A DNA stretch of 64,000 nt from Toxonevra muliebris (GCA_963691655.1 OY829329.1:13840708-13904707); one strand, 5' to 3'; numbered from the stretch's first letter, positions 34,467 to 48,179 are shown. Notes: generated from the letters alone by a model not told the origin. Program-made: numbers and translations.

Positions 34467-35844
34467 AATTAACGCTTTCTCTTATGCACTTTTATTTCGT
34501 TGCTAAATATTTCGTTTATTATTTTGATTTTCCTTGCATTCAAATGGTAAAGGCCGAAATATTTGGCAATAATTTCCACCGACATTTTACAACAAAAAAT
34601 AAACAATAAACTGTCAAACAAAAACATAATCGAAACTAACTTCACAATAAGAACGGTTGCATTTTCATTCAAATGTGAATATAGTATTAAAGATATTGAA
34701 GGTTCCATAATAGAAATCTGAACACGTCGGTCATTCTAGAAGCGAAATTTAGTGGAAAAGCATCAAAAGTTCAGAATTTTATGACGCTCTATTGTAGACT
34801 GCGATAGATGAGTAACTTTATGCTATCACACGGCAAGTGTACAATAAACAAAAAACATGCTCGCTCATCAATTTTGAAGTTGACAACAACAGTAGTCATT
34901 TATAAATATGAATCCAAAGCGTGATACTACTTCATAATGAAGTATGTTTGTGTAGCATTCAAGAATTTCCATTAAAAACTCGAGAATACAATTTTCTCAT
35001 GAAAAGTAAATATGTTTTTTTACAACCTCTTTATTGAATTTTTAAATTATTCAACAATTCACCATGCATGCGTATGTATATTTCTGACACTTACTGTTTT
35101 TAAGATTAATGAAAATTTTACAAATATTTCACTTTTTCTTTCATTACACCCCAAAGATTACGTGAATATTTCCTTAATTTCTTGCTCCTTTTACGTTTGT
35201 ACTGATATGAAAGTGAAACCCTTTGCTGAAGTATTATTGCAAGTATATATTTTAAGTCAATAAAGAGGATAAGGCGAAAAGGAGGTAGATTGAGTTCACG
35301 CAATTTAAATGAGTTTCTTTTAATGACTAAACACCATAAATAGCAGAAAACAAAAAGGGGAAAATAATTACAGTAAATTTCGGGTGCTGTATTGATTATA
35401 ATCGTAATTAAATTTATATACAATGACACCAAATAATTTGTAAATTTGTAGGTATGTATATAATACACAAACTCATTTGCATGTGAGTATACATATATGT
35501 TTTTGTGTTACTTTTATTGGAAATACTCAAATTGAATTTCGCAATATTTACAAATAATTAAAAACTTTTATATTCGTATTCGAGAATATGTACCAACCTA
35601 GGTATAAACATGTGCATACATATACAATAATTGTACTTACAAATGTAGATACAGTGCTGCAAGTGTCAATGTATGAAAAAGTAACAAAATATATACGGAT
35701 ACAAAAGTACATACATACATACATTGTATATTTGTATCTACAATGGCAACAAAGATGAAAAGTGTGCAAAAGTGTATTTTATTATATATGCAATTGAAAA
35801 TTTCAGTTCACCAGCTTGAGCAGCCGTAGATTTGTACCAAGAGC

Positions 35845-36015
35845 AAAAGCTTCATCATCATCATCATCAATGGGTAAAGTACTCAATCAATGTGTGCAAA
35901 TATTTTCACAAGCGCTCCAAAACGTACATACCACGTACACAAACAAAACGTTCCTTTTTCAATTGGTGCTTTTCACTGACTGTGCACCGTTACCGTTACG
36001 TTTCGAGTGATATTC
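35845..36015 (+). repeat. Block duplicated at 54600-54740
   Basis: ACTCAATCAATGTGTG at 35880 followed by AAATATTTT recurs almost unchanged at about 54636. Both are preceded by a CATCATCAT run and followed about 100-115 bp later by TTTCGAGTGAT (36000 and 54706). The distances between the three landmarks are similar in both places while the sequence between them has diverged. Either an old duplication or two copies of a dispersed repeat would explain this. I see no coding constraint, although the first copy is open for 64 codons. Confidence 0.55.
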
Positions 36016-36350
36016 TATTGAGTGTACACGTCTCACTCTCTCTCTATCTTTTTGCCTATGTCTCTCTGTCTATCTATGTCATTTTACAATTCTGATTGAA
36101 GTTTTGTTTACAAATATGTAACTCTGGCAATGATTTTCATGTTCGTTAAATATTCGTTCGTTTTTTTTTTTTTTTTTTTTGACAAATTTTATATTGGGCT
36201 TTATAGATTTCGAATTATCAGTATAGCAAATAAATAAATAAACCTTGTTCTTCAGAAATATAAATTTAGTAAATAGAGTTTACTGTTATCTTAAAAAAAA
36301 AAAAACTAAAAAAACATTCTAAGTGGATAATAATCCTCAAAATACAAGAT

Positions 36351-36405
36351 AGGTTAGGTTAGAAGTGGTGGCGAATGCCTCACATAGACAGTCCAAAAAA
36401 AAGTA
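36351..36405 (-). mobile_element. LINE 3' tail
   Basis: AGGTTAGGTTAGAAGTGG at 36351, followed by a GGCGAATGCCTCA stretch, matches the reverse complement of the terminal sequence of the LINE at 61374. Only about 55 bp remain, so this is a severely 5'-truncated or eroded copy. Confidence 0.6.
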
Positions 36406-37975
36406 AACTGCCATGACAAAGGAATTATTCACTGATATCATGCTTAATTTCCTTATGCGTTCTGCTCAATTCACTTTCAACCCATAAGCATTGAAAACCT
36501 TTGAGATGGCATTAATTAATGAATGCCATAATTTTTAAAATCAAACGAAAAATTTTAGTTCTGTGAGGTTGTACAAAACCCAACATCAAAGAAAAAAGTT
36601 CTTTAGAAATTTGACGAAGTTTAGTTGAAATTAAGAGTTTTTGTTATGTCGCTAGAATAGGAAAAAAATTTTCAAAATAAGAGATCAATTATTAAATCCT
36701 TATCTGTGGATCTTCCGCCATGAATTGCTAATTTATCGTAAATTTTCAAAAATATTTGAACTGTTTTTAATTTATATAATGCTTCAAATTGGAATGAATC
36801 CAAGTGAGGGTTATATTTTCAATTCCGTACAACACTTTCCCCTTGTGGATGAATGGATGACTTTTGAAAGAGAACACTTCCCTATTCAGTGCTAAAGAGA
36901 ATTAGAGGGTAAGCTTATTATTCTGACGTCTGAAAAGAGTTCGTTATGAAAAGCGAATATTTTTTTTTTCAATTTCAATTTTCATTAAAGTGAACATGGC
37001 TTGGAATAATAACTTATCCTTTCTGGCAAAAACGTCACCATAAAGAAATAAAGGAAGCACCCCAACATCAATTTGGATATTTCTGGAGGCATTTGTATCC
37101 AACTATCAAAAAGAAACGTCCAGAGAGGAGGTGGACAGTTAGTGTAATAACAAAAACATTTTTAATTTTGCCTCGGACATCAAAGTTGTAGAACTTCAAA
37201 ATAATAAACTATCCCAACTGACTCTCATCACTACTCTACCCACCTTGAAATCTCCGTGACAAAAAAAATAAGAATTAGCAGTCTATTTATGTTTTCGAAG
37301 AAAGATTTCATGGCAACGCCCTCATTTGAGAACTAATCCATTAAAAATTGGTGTTTTACTGTGTTATTAAATAATTTATATTTGTCATTAATAATGGGAA
37401 CGAACAAACTAATCCGACACGAATGATTTTTAGTGAACGTTTATCGTATACATTCACTAAAAAACGCTCGGATAGGGTTCACTTAGATACATAGAAGACT
37501 TTTAAATGTGGGAAACTATATCAGGTCAAAATAGTTCTTATATCGATTTAAAGTTTAACGCAGATTCTACGCTTTTAGGACTCTAAAATCAAATTTTGGC
37601 ATGATATGTATTTCTGAAAATTGCATCCATTTTGCTCAGAAATTTATAACTATTAACAAATGCATCTCTGTGAAAAACCAAATAAAAAAAACAACTCTGA
37701 AACAACAAAGAAATGCAAAACAAAGATGGCCGGAAGAAGGAGACTTCCTGTTTAAATAAAAAACCGATTAAACCGTGATTTTGAAGATACATTAGCTTTC
37801 AATAAACATCGCGGGAAAAACAGCAGTTTTATTAGTTTAAAAATTATACATTTTTTAATGGTTATAGCTATTGTAAAAGAAAGCTTAAAAAGTCTAAAAA
37901 CGAAGCAGAACTATTCTTGGAGGCGAGTTTCTTAATAAAGGGAAACCTAAAAACCGAATTGACGGCAAATGCTGA

Positions 37976-38135
37976 GAGGAAAATGAATGGATGAAAGAAA
38001 ATGCATATTTTCTGATTTTGAGCCAGTTCTTTACTCAAAATAATACGAATCCTAAGAGGAAGATGAATGGATGGAAGAAAATGCATATTTTCTGTTTTTG
38101 AAGTAGTTCTTTGCTCAAAATAATACACAAACTCT
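37976..38135. repeat. Two-copy 80-bp tandem repeat
   Basis: The direct copies are 37976-38055 and 38056-38135. Both contain AGAAAATGCATATTTTCTG and CTCAAAATAATAC, with about nine tenths identity in between. The block is noncoding. Confidence 0.85.
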
Positions 38136-41100
38136 CATTCAAAATCTTATACAAAATATCAAAAATGCCACATGCATTGGAAAGACAGTTTACACATAAA
38201 ATATTTTTGCAATATTTTTCTACACATTTAAATATCGACATCAAATTCAAATTGATGGAAAAATGGCAGTAAAAAAAAACATATATTTTTTATTTGACAT
38301 TTGCAGGTATTTTACCAACCACAATGATCATTGCAATTAAAATTAATACTATCAACATGAAAAAAACGACAGCTTGCCGCTGCTACCCCTCAGTGGTAGT
38401 GTGGCTACCATTGTGGATGTCAGAATTTCATATCCAACGAACGAATGCCAGTAAAAATCTACGTATAGTGCGGTAGTGTGTGGTGGAATTGTTTGCGTGT
38501 ATGTGTGTGTGTATTGTGTGTTACCAAATAAAATCGATATTTGGCCACTGCAGGCATACAGGGCAATAAATTCATTTGTGCTCCTCCGCTGTTGCAGTAG
38601 CAACAGCAGTATAGAAATAGCAACAACAACAACAGCAGAAAACCAGCCAGCACCACTATATATGCAAATTTTATTGTACGTGGCTATGGGCAAACAACAC
38701 ACAGCACCATCATCATTGCAGTATGCATAGGAAGAGCGCATTTGCAGTTGCCGCATTCATTTCATTCAGTCTTTCCATGTCTATGTGCATTTCCAATGCT
38801 TTAAATGATAACTTTCCGCAGAGACCACTCATATATTCTCATTTCGGGCAGATGTCTTTATGAAACTTTACACTGCTGAGAGTTTTACAACAACAGAAAC
38901 AGTAAAAACACAAAATAAAAACCGCAAAATACATACACTTTTGTACATGTATACAATACATACCTACACACATATTTACAAACAAATTCGGCCGACAGAA
39001 GTAAAGCTTAAATTTTGATTTTTCATTGGGCATACACTTCTTATATACATACCTACCCCGTTTACATATTTATATCTGAAACAGAATGTGCACATAATAT
39101 TTTGCATGTCCAGATACAGAAATTTTTGTATGCAAAATTTGAATATACAGATATGGTAAAAGTTCGTTAAGTTAGTGGTATTTGATTAGTTTTTGAAAAA
39201 CTCAAACTTAATAGACGTTTTGTAATAATATTACGATATTTCCTTTCAAATTGTAGGAAGATCGATAAGAATGAAGATGAGCAAAAACAAAATTACTGAT
39301 GTAAGGCCAGCAAAAATCTCACCGAATACACAGCAAGAAATCTGTTTTGTTCTCTATCAACTCTATCTCATCTCATTCCATGTCATAGGTTCCAAGTCAC
39401 AGTTTTCGTTTTTTTTGTTAAATTTTATTTTCCAACATACTTTAAGAATAAAAGTATGCAACACGTAATTTATATATCAAAAATGGTTGTGGAATATTTT
39501 TATAGTATTGAAAAAACTATGTACAATGTTGCATTTTTCATTGCTTTTGTCTATAAATTAAACGAATGGTACATCATGTGACGAGTGCAGAAGGAACTCA
39601 TTTTATTTTTTAACGATAACTCCTTTTACTGCAACTAATATAATTCTCAAAACTCTTTAATATTTTGTTTTAAGTTTGAGCTTGTTTTGGTGTTCACTTT
39701 GAACAACTCGCACAAACTCGCACTCTTTTCCGGCTGCTTTATTAGAATTTCTAAAGGTTACTACATTCTAAAGGAAAATCTTATCATTTGTAATGTGTAT
39801 TTTTCAATTTGTAAATTTCTTTTACTCTGCTGGGAGGCTTACATATTAATACTAAATCAATAAATATATTGATAGTCAGGTGATATAACAATATCTCCGG
39901 TAGCTTTTTTTTAGTTGCGTATATGCATTAAAATTCAATATATCCCGGTATTTTTAGATACTTTGAATCTTGGTTTTCATCAAAAATGTATCTACTTAAA
40001 CCTCTACACAATGCAAAAAGTAATTTAATTTACAATAATCAAAATAATTAATGTTGAAAGTAAAATCTCAGCACATGCCATACTTTAAAGTGTTAATTGA
40101 TAAAATGCATAAATTATATCGCGACTCCACCTTCTTCTTTACCTTCTTAATTTCAAGTTCAATTACATTATCCTCTCACACTACAACTTTATGAACTCCC
40201 TCCAAATGCACATAATGTGAACATTTTGTTTTATTATAATGCATTCGTAGGGATTTTCATTTATTCCTTTGAGCATAAATATCTGCATGGTTAAGTTTTT
40301 AAAAGAAGAGAAACCAGCCAGCAAACAACCAGCGGCATATTTCACATTTAGCATATCTACAATTGTACATAATTCACTGCAGTATTTAGTGTGTGTGTGC
40401 GGTTTCCGCTCTAACTCCTACCTTCCAATCTGAAATCAAAGTGCTTTCTGTTGCATTATGTTATCATTATCTCAATGCCACATATTCCCATTTGAATTGA
40501 TGCTATTGTCACAAGTCAGTAGACATGACTAACAACATGGGACTTAATTAATTTTATATATACTTAAGAGTTTATGTAAAATGTTTGAATGTACGTACTT
40601 CTGTGAGTATTTTCCTCTATTTATATATTGTTAGCAGAAATATTTATGTAAATTAGTCGTAAAACTTTTTACCTTCCAAGAAAAGTTTAACAAAAAATGT
40701 ATAAAAATAATAGGAAGGAACTTGAATTAAGTTTGATGTGTTCTCTGTGCATGTAGGTGGCACAAATTTGATCACACTATTGGAAGATGCTCTCATTGTC
40801 AACGGGCTTTTGACATTTGTGAAGTAAACAAAAACAGAAAACACGAAGATAACCCATGAATCGTTATACTTCTCAAGAACGGAATAATTGGAAAATATTG
40901 CAAGGTGATGGATGATGCCATAAAATTTGCATAATTACTGGAAGCCAACGGATATCAAATAGAACAAAACTCAAGCTCCAAATAAAAATATTAATAAAGA
41001 AAGCTCTCACTATTGATGCTGTGGGTCCAATGAGAAATATTCTTCTTAAATTTTAACCCAAACTCACTCCACCTGCAATGAAAAACTTCACATTAAACAA

Positions 41101-41159
41101 AGTACTTACAATTTATATCAAAATCAATTATACAAATAAGGCGATTTATCTTTAATATC
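38136..41159. other. Noncoding DNA downstream of Mip40
   Basis: This stretch holds CAACAACAACAG repeats at 38620-38640 and a GT run at 38500-38520. It has several short open stretches with no recognisable domain. No gene is supported. Confidence 0.45.
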
Positions 41160-41173
41160 TTTATTCATTTATT
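41160..41173 (-). other. Polyadenylation signals of Mip40
   Basis: Two AATAAA hexamers (seen as TTTATT on the plus strand at 41160-41165 and 41168-41173) lie about 130 bp past the Mip40 stop on the minus strand. This is a suitable distance for the end of its transcript. Confidence 0.6.
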
Positions 41174-41297
41174 GAACAATTAAAGTAAAATACAACAATT
41201 AGAAAATAATTTAAATGTAGTTAGGTATTTAAATATATACTCTTAAGAGCATTTTTTTTTTTTGTTTTAAATTTGTACACATTTTTCCATACACCCC

Positions 41298-42080
41298 TCA
41301 AGGCTTAAACAGCTCCTGAATGATGAGATGATTTATTTCGTATCGCTGCTGCTGATAACGTTTAGTATGTTTCATCCATTTTGACTTCAGTTGTTTCCAT
41401 TTGGACATATGTTTAGCTAGCAACTCTGCTTTGCTAGCATTCTTCAATTTCTTTGCTTCCTCGGAATTAATTCCTTCAATATCATTCAATTCACTTAATT
41501 CTGTTGACGGAATTTTTGATAGCTCTGTTTCTTCTGGTGCAGGCATAACACGTAATTCCCGCATTTCACCACATCGCAGTTTTTCCAACATTTCAGCAGC
41601 ATTTTCCGGACGTTCGACCGGTGACGGTGAACGTTTGTCACGATAACTGCGAATACTTGGATTTCGCGGCTGATTTGCCATCCAAGCACGACAAATTGGA
41701 TACAATGAAGTTTGTTCGTTGTATTTGGAGAGGTCAAGACTGCGGTCAAATAGCTTCATAACAAAACTTTCTGCTTGAATTTTCTGCGATTGCTGTAATG
41801 CAGCAAGCTGTTGTTCACGTTTACGACGTTTTGTCGGTGTTATATATTTTCCAGGGGAGAGATGGCCATGACGAGAACTTCGCGGTGATTCCAATATGTT
41901 GGCCGCCAGATTTTTAGGAGGACGACCAAGACGAGGCAAATCATCCATAGACATCAGACCAGCATCAGCTGCGGTATCGTCATCTTCTGATATAAGTGTT
42001 TCATTCAGTGCACCACGTAAACGCCCACGAGCCAGTTGCATATCACTTTGTCCTTTGCGCTTTTGAGGTGGAGTTTTCAT
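41298..42080 (-). CDS. LIN37/Mip40, subunit of the MuvB core of dREAM/MMB
   Basis: This is a single uninterrupted frame of 260 residues. The diagnostic block is LDLSKYNEQTSLYPICRAW (residues about 115-133), containing the CRAW motif that defines LIN37 and is followed by MANQPRNP. Before it lie a basic, disordered N-terminus (residues 1-25), an acidic stretch (EDDD near 32-35) and a GRPPK AT-hook-like motif near residue 52. The C-terminal 50 residues are helical and basic. Human LIN37 is of similar length. In flies the protein (Mip40) sits in the nucleus with Mip120, Mip130 and Lin-52 in the MuvB core, helping repress E2F and developmental target genes. The start is the ATG at 42078-42080. Just upstream a branch/acceptor (TTATATTTTCAG, ending at 42089) and a donor (CTGTAAAG, 42143) suggest a 55-bp intron in the 5' leader. 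No neighbouring host gene is visible within several kilobases. Confidence 0.9.
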   Translation of the reverse strand: MKTPPQKRKGQSDMQLARGRLRGALNETLISEDDDTAADAGLMSMDDLPRLGRPPKNLAANILESPRSSRHGHLSPGKYITPTKRRKREQQLAALQQSQKIQAESFVMKLFDRSLDLSKYNEQTSLYPICRAWMANQPRNPSIRSYRDKRSPSPVERPENAAEMLEKLRCGEMRELRVMPAPEETELSKIPSTELSELNDIEGINSEEAKKLKNASKAELLAKHMSKWKQLKSKWMKHTKRYQQQRYEINHLIIQELFKP

Positions 42081-42088
42081 AACTTTTA

Positions 42089-42143
42089 CTGAAAATATAA
42101 ATAATTTGAAATTTTAATTTAATATTTGATTTTTGCACTTTAC
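42089..42143 (-). other. Probable 55-bp intron in the Mip40 5' leader
   Basis: On the minus strand a GTAAAG donor begins at 42143 and a TATATTTTCAG acceptor ends at 42089, eight bases before the Mip40 ATG. The size fits the smallest class of fly introns. It is inferred from consensus only. Confidence 0.45.
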
Positions 42144-45100
42144 AGTTTTGACACAAAAACAACCAATGTAAACAAAACTGTCATCATGGAAGCAATGCTG
42201 CCAGATTACAGTATATAGAGAATAATTTGACGATACACAAAATACAAATTGTTAGAGAAAAACGGTATCAAATTTAGCTCTCTCTATGTACAACTCAAAA
42301 TGAACTTTGCGCAAAATCCATTTTTTATTATTAGTATGCTACGATTTTTATGGCTGCATGCAATAAGCTTCTTAATTTGTTATTTTGAAAAATTACAAAA
42401 AGTGGCATTACTATGCACTCTCACTATGCTGCCAACTGAAAGTTGAACAACATTAAAAATTGTGTCGTGCATCTGTGTCGTAGAGTTCCAATGTTTGAGC
42501 GACACATCGGATTTTCAAGCTATTGAAAATTCGAACAAATAGCAGTGCCTAGAATTCGCTGCTACTTTTTCTGTAATTTCACTTTTCATTCTCTATCGCT
42601 ACTGACTTTGCTACAAAAGTATATAAAAATGAAACGATCTCCGACTTCAGATTTACTCAGATAAACTTTTATTAGTTTTTAAAAATGTACTCGTTAATTT
42701 CCCAAATAATTCTATGTACTCAACCTCCCTTCCAGCCTCAACCCCCCTCCTAGCCATAACCTCCCTCTCAACCTTAACCTCTCTTCCAACCTTAACCTTC
42801 CTCCCAGCCTCAACCTCCTCTTCATCCTTAACCACCCTCCTAGCACATTGAATTTCACTTGATTACACACTTAATTCAAAATGTTTCGCATGATTCGCAA
42901 ATAGCTTTTCCTAGCTTTAAACGTATTGAGGTGGATAACAGTATATTACACACTCATAAACCACCCCGAACTTTCTTAGGATGAATGCAACATTTGCTGT
43001 TGAGTGTATATTTCAGATTTGCTACGTCATCAATACCACTGAATTAGATAAACATGACGCGATAAGGAAGTTTGTCGTTAATACTAAGAACCGGATTGCG
43101 AAAGGCCGCAGAAAATTACTGAAAGTTAAAGTGGTTGAAAAGCAAAAGGGTAAATCTTATGTAATGTAAGCATCAGAAATAAAAATAAACTAAAAGATAC
43201 TTCTATTTTTGAATTTTTGGTATCTACCGAATACGTTACTTGTGATTGACCAAAAGAGGTAAATCTTCCCTACAAGCTTAAAAATTGTCATTTCGATGAT
43301 TCGGTATGAATCTATAGGTCTCTTCGATCCGAGAAAAAATATAATAAATTAAGGCTTGAGCCCAACTAGTTGTTGTGCCATAATATTAAGATTCTTAAAG
43401 AGCCCCGCCACACTATAGTTTTTAAGCTACGTTTTTGAAATTTCAAAATTAAATATATAAATTTCCTTCCAATTTTCAATGCCATATTCAAAACATTAAG
43501 GATAATAGAAGATTGCTCATATTTCGTTACTAAAAAATATTGATTTATTTTCACATTATAAATATACTATTTTCATATGTAGTACATTATATCAACAGAA
43601 ATACTTACTTGCTCGCGCAAACAAAGAGATAGAATAAGGATAATATATATATTTATATATATATATATATAAACATGCGCTTCCAAAGGAAGAGAGAGAA
43701 TGAGATTGTTGTGTTATTTTGTCATTAATTATGCGAAACATGTGGCAGTAATATGACAACGACCGACTGACCGAGTTATGTATGATAGATAGCGTTATCG
43801 TTATCATAAACGTTGTTTGGTTATATGGTTTCCTTTGGCGGGAAATGAAATGAGCATTAAAATGAAATAGCGACTATCATAATGCTATTAAGTGGGGTAT
43901 TAAATTGAATAAGCTGCACGTAACATTTCAATTTACGCAATTATTTTCTGCTGGTAGTCATCATCACTGTTATATTTAATAGCATAAAAATGTCACAACC
44001 AATTAACTCAAGTCGTTCAATCACATATAAAATAAATGTAAGAAAATTTTACTACTAGATAGACATATTTACATACGAAATATGTGTGTATTTATTCAAA
44101 TAATGAGCGTTACAAATGAGCCGCTGATAACAACAGTATCGCTGGTAAAACTAGCACTGAATGTCGACCATAGGATATAATTGTAAATAGCAGTTGCTTT
44201 GGCATTATCAAGTAACTCACAAGAAAGGATGCTGTATGATAGAGAGAGAGAGAGAGAGAGAGGGAGCGAGATTAAAGAGTTTCGCATTGCAATTGCGCAT
44301 TTGTTAATTGAAATGAGGTGAATTTTGTATACAGCATAAAATTTAGCATCACTGAACATACCCATAGATAGAAATAAATGTTAAATGTTGGAGCAAATAT
44401 TTATCTCGGGAAAAAAGTAAAGGAAAATCATAAGGTCGGAATAGAAGTGTGTATTTAAAAAAAAAAAAATATATATAAAATTAACTGCATTATTTCAGCT
44501 GTGAGTATGTCTTTTTGGTTTTGTAACTCAGATTTCATAGTAATGTAAATATCGTGACTTGTAAATGTCCCCACGTCTTTAGTGATATGTGTTGTATTTG
44601 TACATAGGATGCCTGGGTTCGATACTCGGAATAATCGAAAAAAAGAAGCAAATTAGAAAATTGGCAGGCATTGGCTTTTCACTTCCCCATTTAGATTCGT
44701 GATGAATAGAACGATAACTCGCACGACATGAATGGCCACAAAAATGTAGGTCTAGGCCCTCTAAGGTCTATTGTGGTGTAATAGTTGTAGTAAAAAACAT
44801 CAAAGTTAAACAGTGTCAAAAAAAAAAAAAAAAAAAAAAACAGCCTAGTTTACTATATCAATGCTAGAAATACTTCATTCTGGTTGATTTTCAAATAATC
44901 TAAATATATTCTGTCAAAAAGGCGGACTAACAAAATTAACAACTGTAAACAAACTACTTGACAGATCGCGCTCAAATTTTGCGTCTTTCCACTTTCCATC
45001 AAAAAAGAAATTTAAATCTAGTTCACACTGAATTTTTAAATAAATTTCGGATACTTTTTTGACAGAATGCTTACTTATATATAACTTAAAATAAAGTTTA

Positions 45101-47639
45101 ATTCTCATCTTTGACATGAGATGATTGAGTTAGAACATTTGAGAAGGAAAAGCTTATAGTAGGTAGTAAGCTTTCTAGATGTTGTAAGGGTGGTCAAAAC
45201 TTAGCTTGAGTGACTTTAATCTACCGATATTTTCAAGGCAAAAATTTCATTGCTGTACGACTTTAAATTGAGTTTAATTCGCATCTATGTTATAGACATG
45301 AGCACATACAACTCAGGTTGATCTTTAGGAGCAAAGAAACTGCTAAGAGATAGTTGGTTCTCATTTTTTTAACTGCTTGGAATATTGTTGAAACATTGCT
45401 TGAGTGACTTTATCCTATCGATATTTTAATAACTTAAATATTTCCATGAACTCCGTGAAAATCTTTGGATTGTCTGTTGCTGTCCATTTTGAGGAAGTCC
45501 AGATTGAACCTCAAAGCCAAATTAATTTCAGAAATTGTGACTAATGTCATATTAATTATAAGATAAAAATCTAGTTGGCATTAGGATTGAATTAAGAAAG
45601 CTTATAGTTTAATTTAGAATAGTCAAATTGTTAATTTGATTTCAGAAATGGACAACTTGAACTCAGAAAGTATCAAATGGAAGAAAAATTTCGCTATTTT
45701 CGGGTTGAATCCATAGATCGTCAAATTGAAATCAGAATAGTAAAATTAATTTTAAAAATCGTTAATTTTACTTCAGGCAAAAACAATTTGAATTCAGAAA
45801 TGAAATTGGAAAAGTTACTTCCGGTTTCAAAAATACGAAAAGGACCACGACCGAATTGTAGCCACTACACAACAGGAGATGATTGGGTGCAATTGATCGC
45901 TTTCTTGGGGGTAGTTTATAAAACAGCCCAGACTTAGCACAACCCTGGCCAATCTGTGCGAAAAAAAACTCTGCAAAAATAAAATCGGTATGGCAACGAC
46001 GGGGTGGAAGCGAATTTCAGCCTTGTATTAACGACGTTTTCCAATCCATACAATCCGAGTTAAATCTTGTGCTGGTTCACTGAGAACAATTATTTGGATG
46101 GCTGACAATAAATAAATAGCTGCACAGAAAAATAAGGTTTGCGTTCATCATATGTAGAGTAGAACTCCTACTTGCGAGGATCAAGGATATATTTTTTCTA
46201 AATTCAATCTGGAACTGTATTATTTTACTAATTGTCGTGTTTACTTACAATTTATATTTACATTCTAAAAATAGTTATTAAATCACTTAGCAATTATTTT
46301 TACCTACTTCTTTTTTCGCTAATAATATCATCAAATTTGTTAATTTAAAACGGAAACATTGAAAAAAAAACTCGAGATCCTGTAAACATTTAAACTGATA
46401 CGCGGCGGATTCAATTTAACAAAACTAAAAAGTGGCCTGCAGCACTTTGCAAAACAAAAGCACCAACAACGATAACTACGACTGTGTGATGAGGTTGAAA
46501 GTCATTCAAGTCATTAAATGTTCCAAGCTGCATGAAAATTTATGCCACCACCATTACAACCCACCATCATCAATATGAACAATAAAATAAAAATAACAAC
46601 CATAGTTGAAAGTATCCAAAGCAATTGTAGCAACAACTACACAAGCAACTTACAATATTATGTATGTGAAAAAAAAGAAACATAAATACATGCATACATA
46701 CAAACATACAAAAACAAAATACAAAATAACCTCAAAGGAAATTGTTTTGGTAATATTATGCTCTGCACAGTGTAAAGTAACCACGCTACCGCCATTTCAT
46801 TCAGAGAACCTAACCGATAGATAAGTATCCGTGCCCTACGGGAGTTCAACACAGCAACAAAAATAACAAAAAAAAAAGTATCTGCAGCACGACGATACAA
46901 AAGCAACACCAACAAACAAACAGTTAGTGAGAAAAATATCTCATTTTGTGATCTAGAGGGCAAACAGCGAAAACGTTTGGGCGGACTGAGTTGAGCTGGG
47001 TTGAGTTGTGCTGGCTGACTGGCTGGCTGGTAATTTCTGGTATAATGCAATTGCTCTCGCATAGAACAGATGTCATTGTAGATGGGTGGGCATGGGTGTA
47101 TGTGTAAATATGTTTGGCTGGAGGATGGAAAAGCTGAAGAATGACGATGTAAAATGTAAAATGAGAATAATTGCAATAAATTAGGTGAAAACGTTTTTGT
47201 ATGGCGGCAGCGGTAATTTAGTGCGTTCCATCGTTAGTTCATGTTACATAGTGTTCGGTAAACATTTGCTGATAAAAGTTAGTAGAAAAGCTCTTTGCAT
47301 ACTGGGACTGCATTTTTGATTTTGTCATGCGGATGCAGGTACACAGTAACTACATAAGTTCATTAGGTTGACACGCAAATCACATATGGATAAATTTACA
47401 TGATTTGGGAATAAACTGGTGGATGAAATAGTGAAACTTTAACTGATGCTATATTTTTTGTTTTTACTACTATTCAACAAAATTTAAACCATTTAAATTA
47501 ATCGGTTTTTGCATTGATAGCTTCAAAAAGTTGGTATGAAACTAACGTATTTTAACCCTATAAGAAATTCGCATGAATCCCGCATGCGATTTAAAACCGA
47601 CGTCATATTTTTTGGTCTAGAAAAGGTTTGTGGAATGAT
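42144..47639. other. Noncoding DNA with simple repeats
   Basis: No gene is supported over this 5.5 kb. It contains a (TA)n stretch at 43638-43672, a (GA)n run at 44239-44262, a run of 20 or more adenines near 44818-44840 and degenerate CAAATTGAATTCAGAAAT-type repeats at about 45500-45820. A CTGACTGGCTGGCTGG run lies near 47014-47031. A small open stretch at 42981-43169 ends in a lysine-rich peptide and has no recognisable domain. Confidence 0.45.
42713..42843. repeat. 18-bp minisatellite, about seven units
   Basis: On the plus strand C/T-rich units such as AACCTTAACCTCCCTCC repeat with an 18-bp period and scattered changes. Because 18 is a multiple of three the minus strand reads as a six-residue repeat (GREVKV-like), which explains the short open frame there. 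No function is implied. Confidence 0.8.
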
Positions 47640-48070
47640 TTTAGTCAAGTCCTAGCAAGAGCCGGGCAATGACATAGAAAGTGGGTTAGAATCTCTCCTT
47701 CTTCAAGGTTATTGCAGCTTCTGCAGTGCGTGTTGTGTGTGATGCGGAGTCTGACCGCGTTGTCCCCTATTGCCCAATGTCTCGTCAGTACTGCAGTCAG
47801 TCTGGCTACTTCGGATGTGACAAAGAAGGCCCCTGGTTCTACTACGGTTAAATTTTGGCCATGCTTTCTTGGTTACATCGCATGTGGAAAGTCTTTTCCA
47901 TCTCCTATCAGCAAATGTAAGGAAGTGAGAAAGTATATCAGCATTGATTTTATTCAGGGGAATGCCACAGATTGCGCCTGAGTTAAATCCAGAGCTGAAC
48001 CTCGCCTTGCTAATTCAATGACCCTTTCATTTGGTCAGTGTTCTGAAGGTTTCTCTGATCGCCGGAAATT
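47640..48070 (-). pseudogene. Decayed LINE fragment: RNase H end and C-terminal zinc knuckle
   Basis: Reading the minus strand gives pieces of an RNase H C-terminus (NERVIELARRGSALDL), then ADRRWKRL, and a C-terminal CCHC motif (CRSCNNLEEGEILTHFLCHC). These appear in the same order as in the better preserved copy at 61551-62110 (NCKADELARLG, ANKRWRG, CRSCLDEEEEETTFHFLCNC). At least two frame changes and several stops separate them. The 3' tail is missing. It lies right beside the repeat array starting at about 48180. Confidence 0.8.
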
Positions 48071-48179
48071 CGGCCTGTTAAACACTGGTTTCATTCGGAG
48101 TCTAAAAGATTCAGCAATATTGGGATGTTCTGAGTAGACTTCCGCTTGAACTAGTACAATAAAACTAAAATTTCAGGAT

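Larger units (their letters stand above)
34467..37975. other. Noncoding DNA
   Basis: No gene is supported. Notable pieces are CAT repeats at 35850-35868, a CT-rich patch at 36032-36075, a poly-T tract at 36160-36180, a LINE tail at 36351-36405 and a paralogous block at 35845-36015 described separately. Confidence 0.45.

Noticed and set aside
37976..38135. CRISPR-like repeat
   Set aside because: There are only two adjacent copies with no spacers, in a clearly eukaryotic sequence.
42653..42835. Six-residue repeat peptide on the minus strand
   Set aside because: Explained by the 18-bp minisatellite.
44590..44645. Possible tRNA-like B box (GGTTCGATACTC)
   Set aside because: No A box or cloverleaf could be built upstream.
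46658..47176. 172-codon open stretch on the minus strand
   Set aside because: The composition reflects C/T-rich simple sequence, and there is no domain or splice support.
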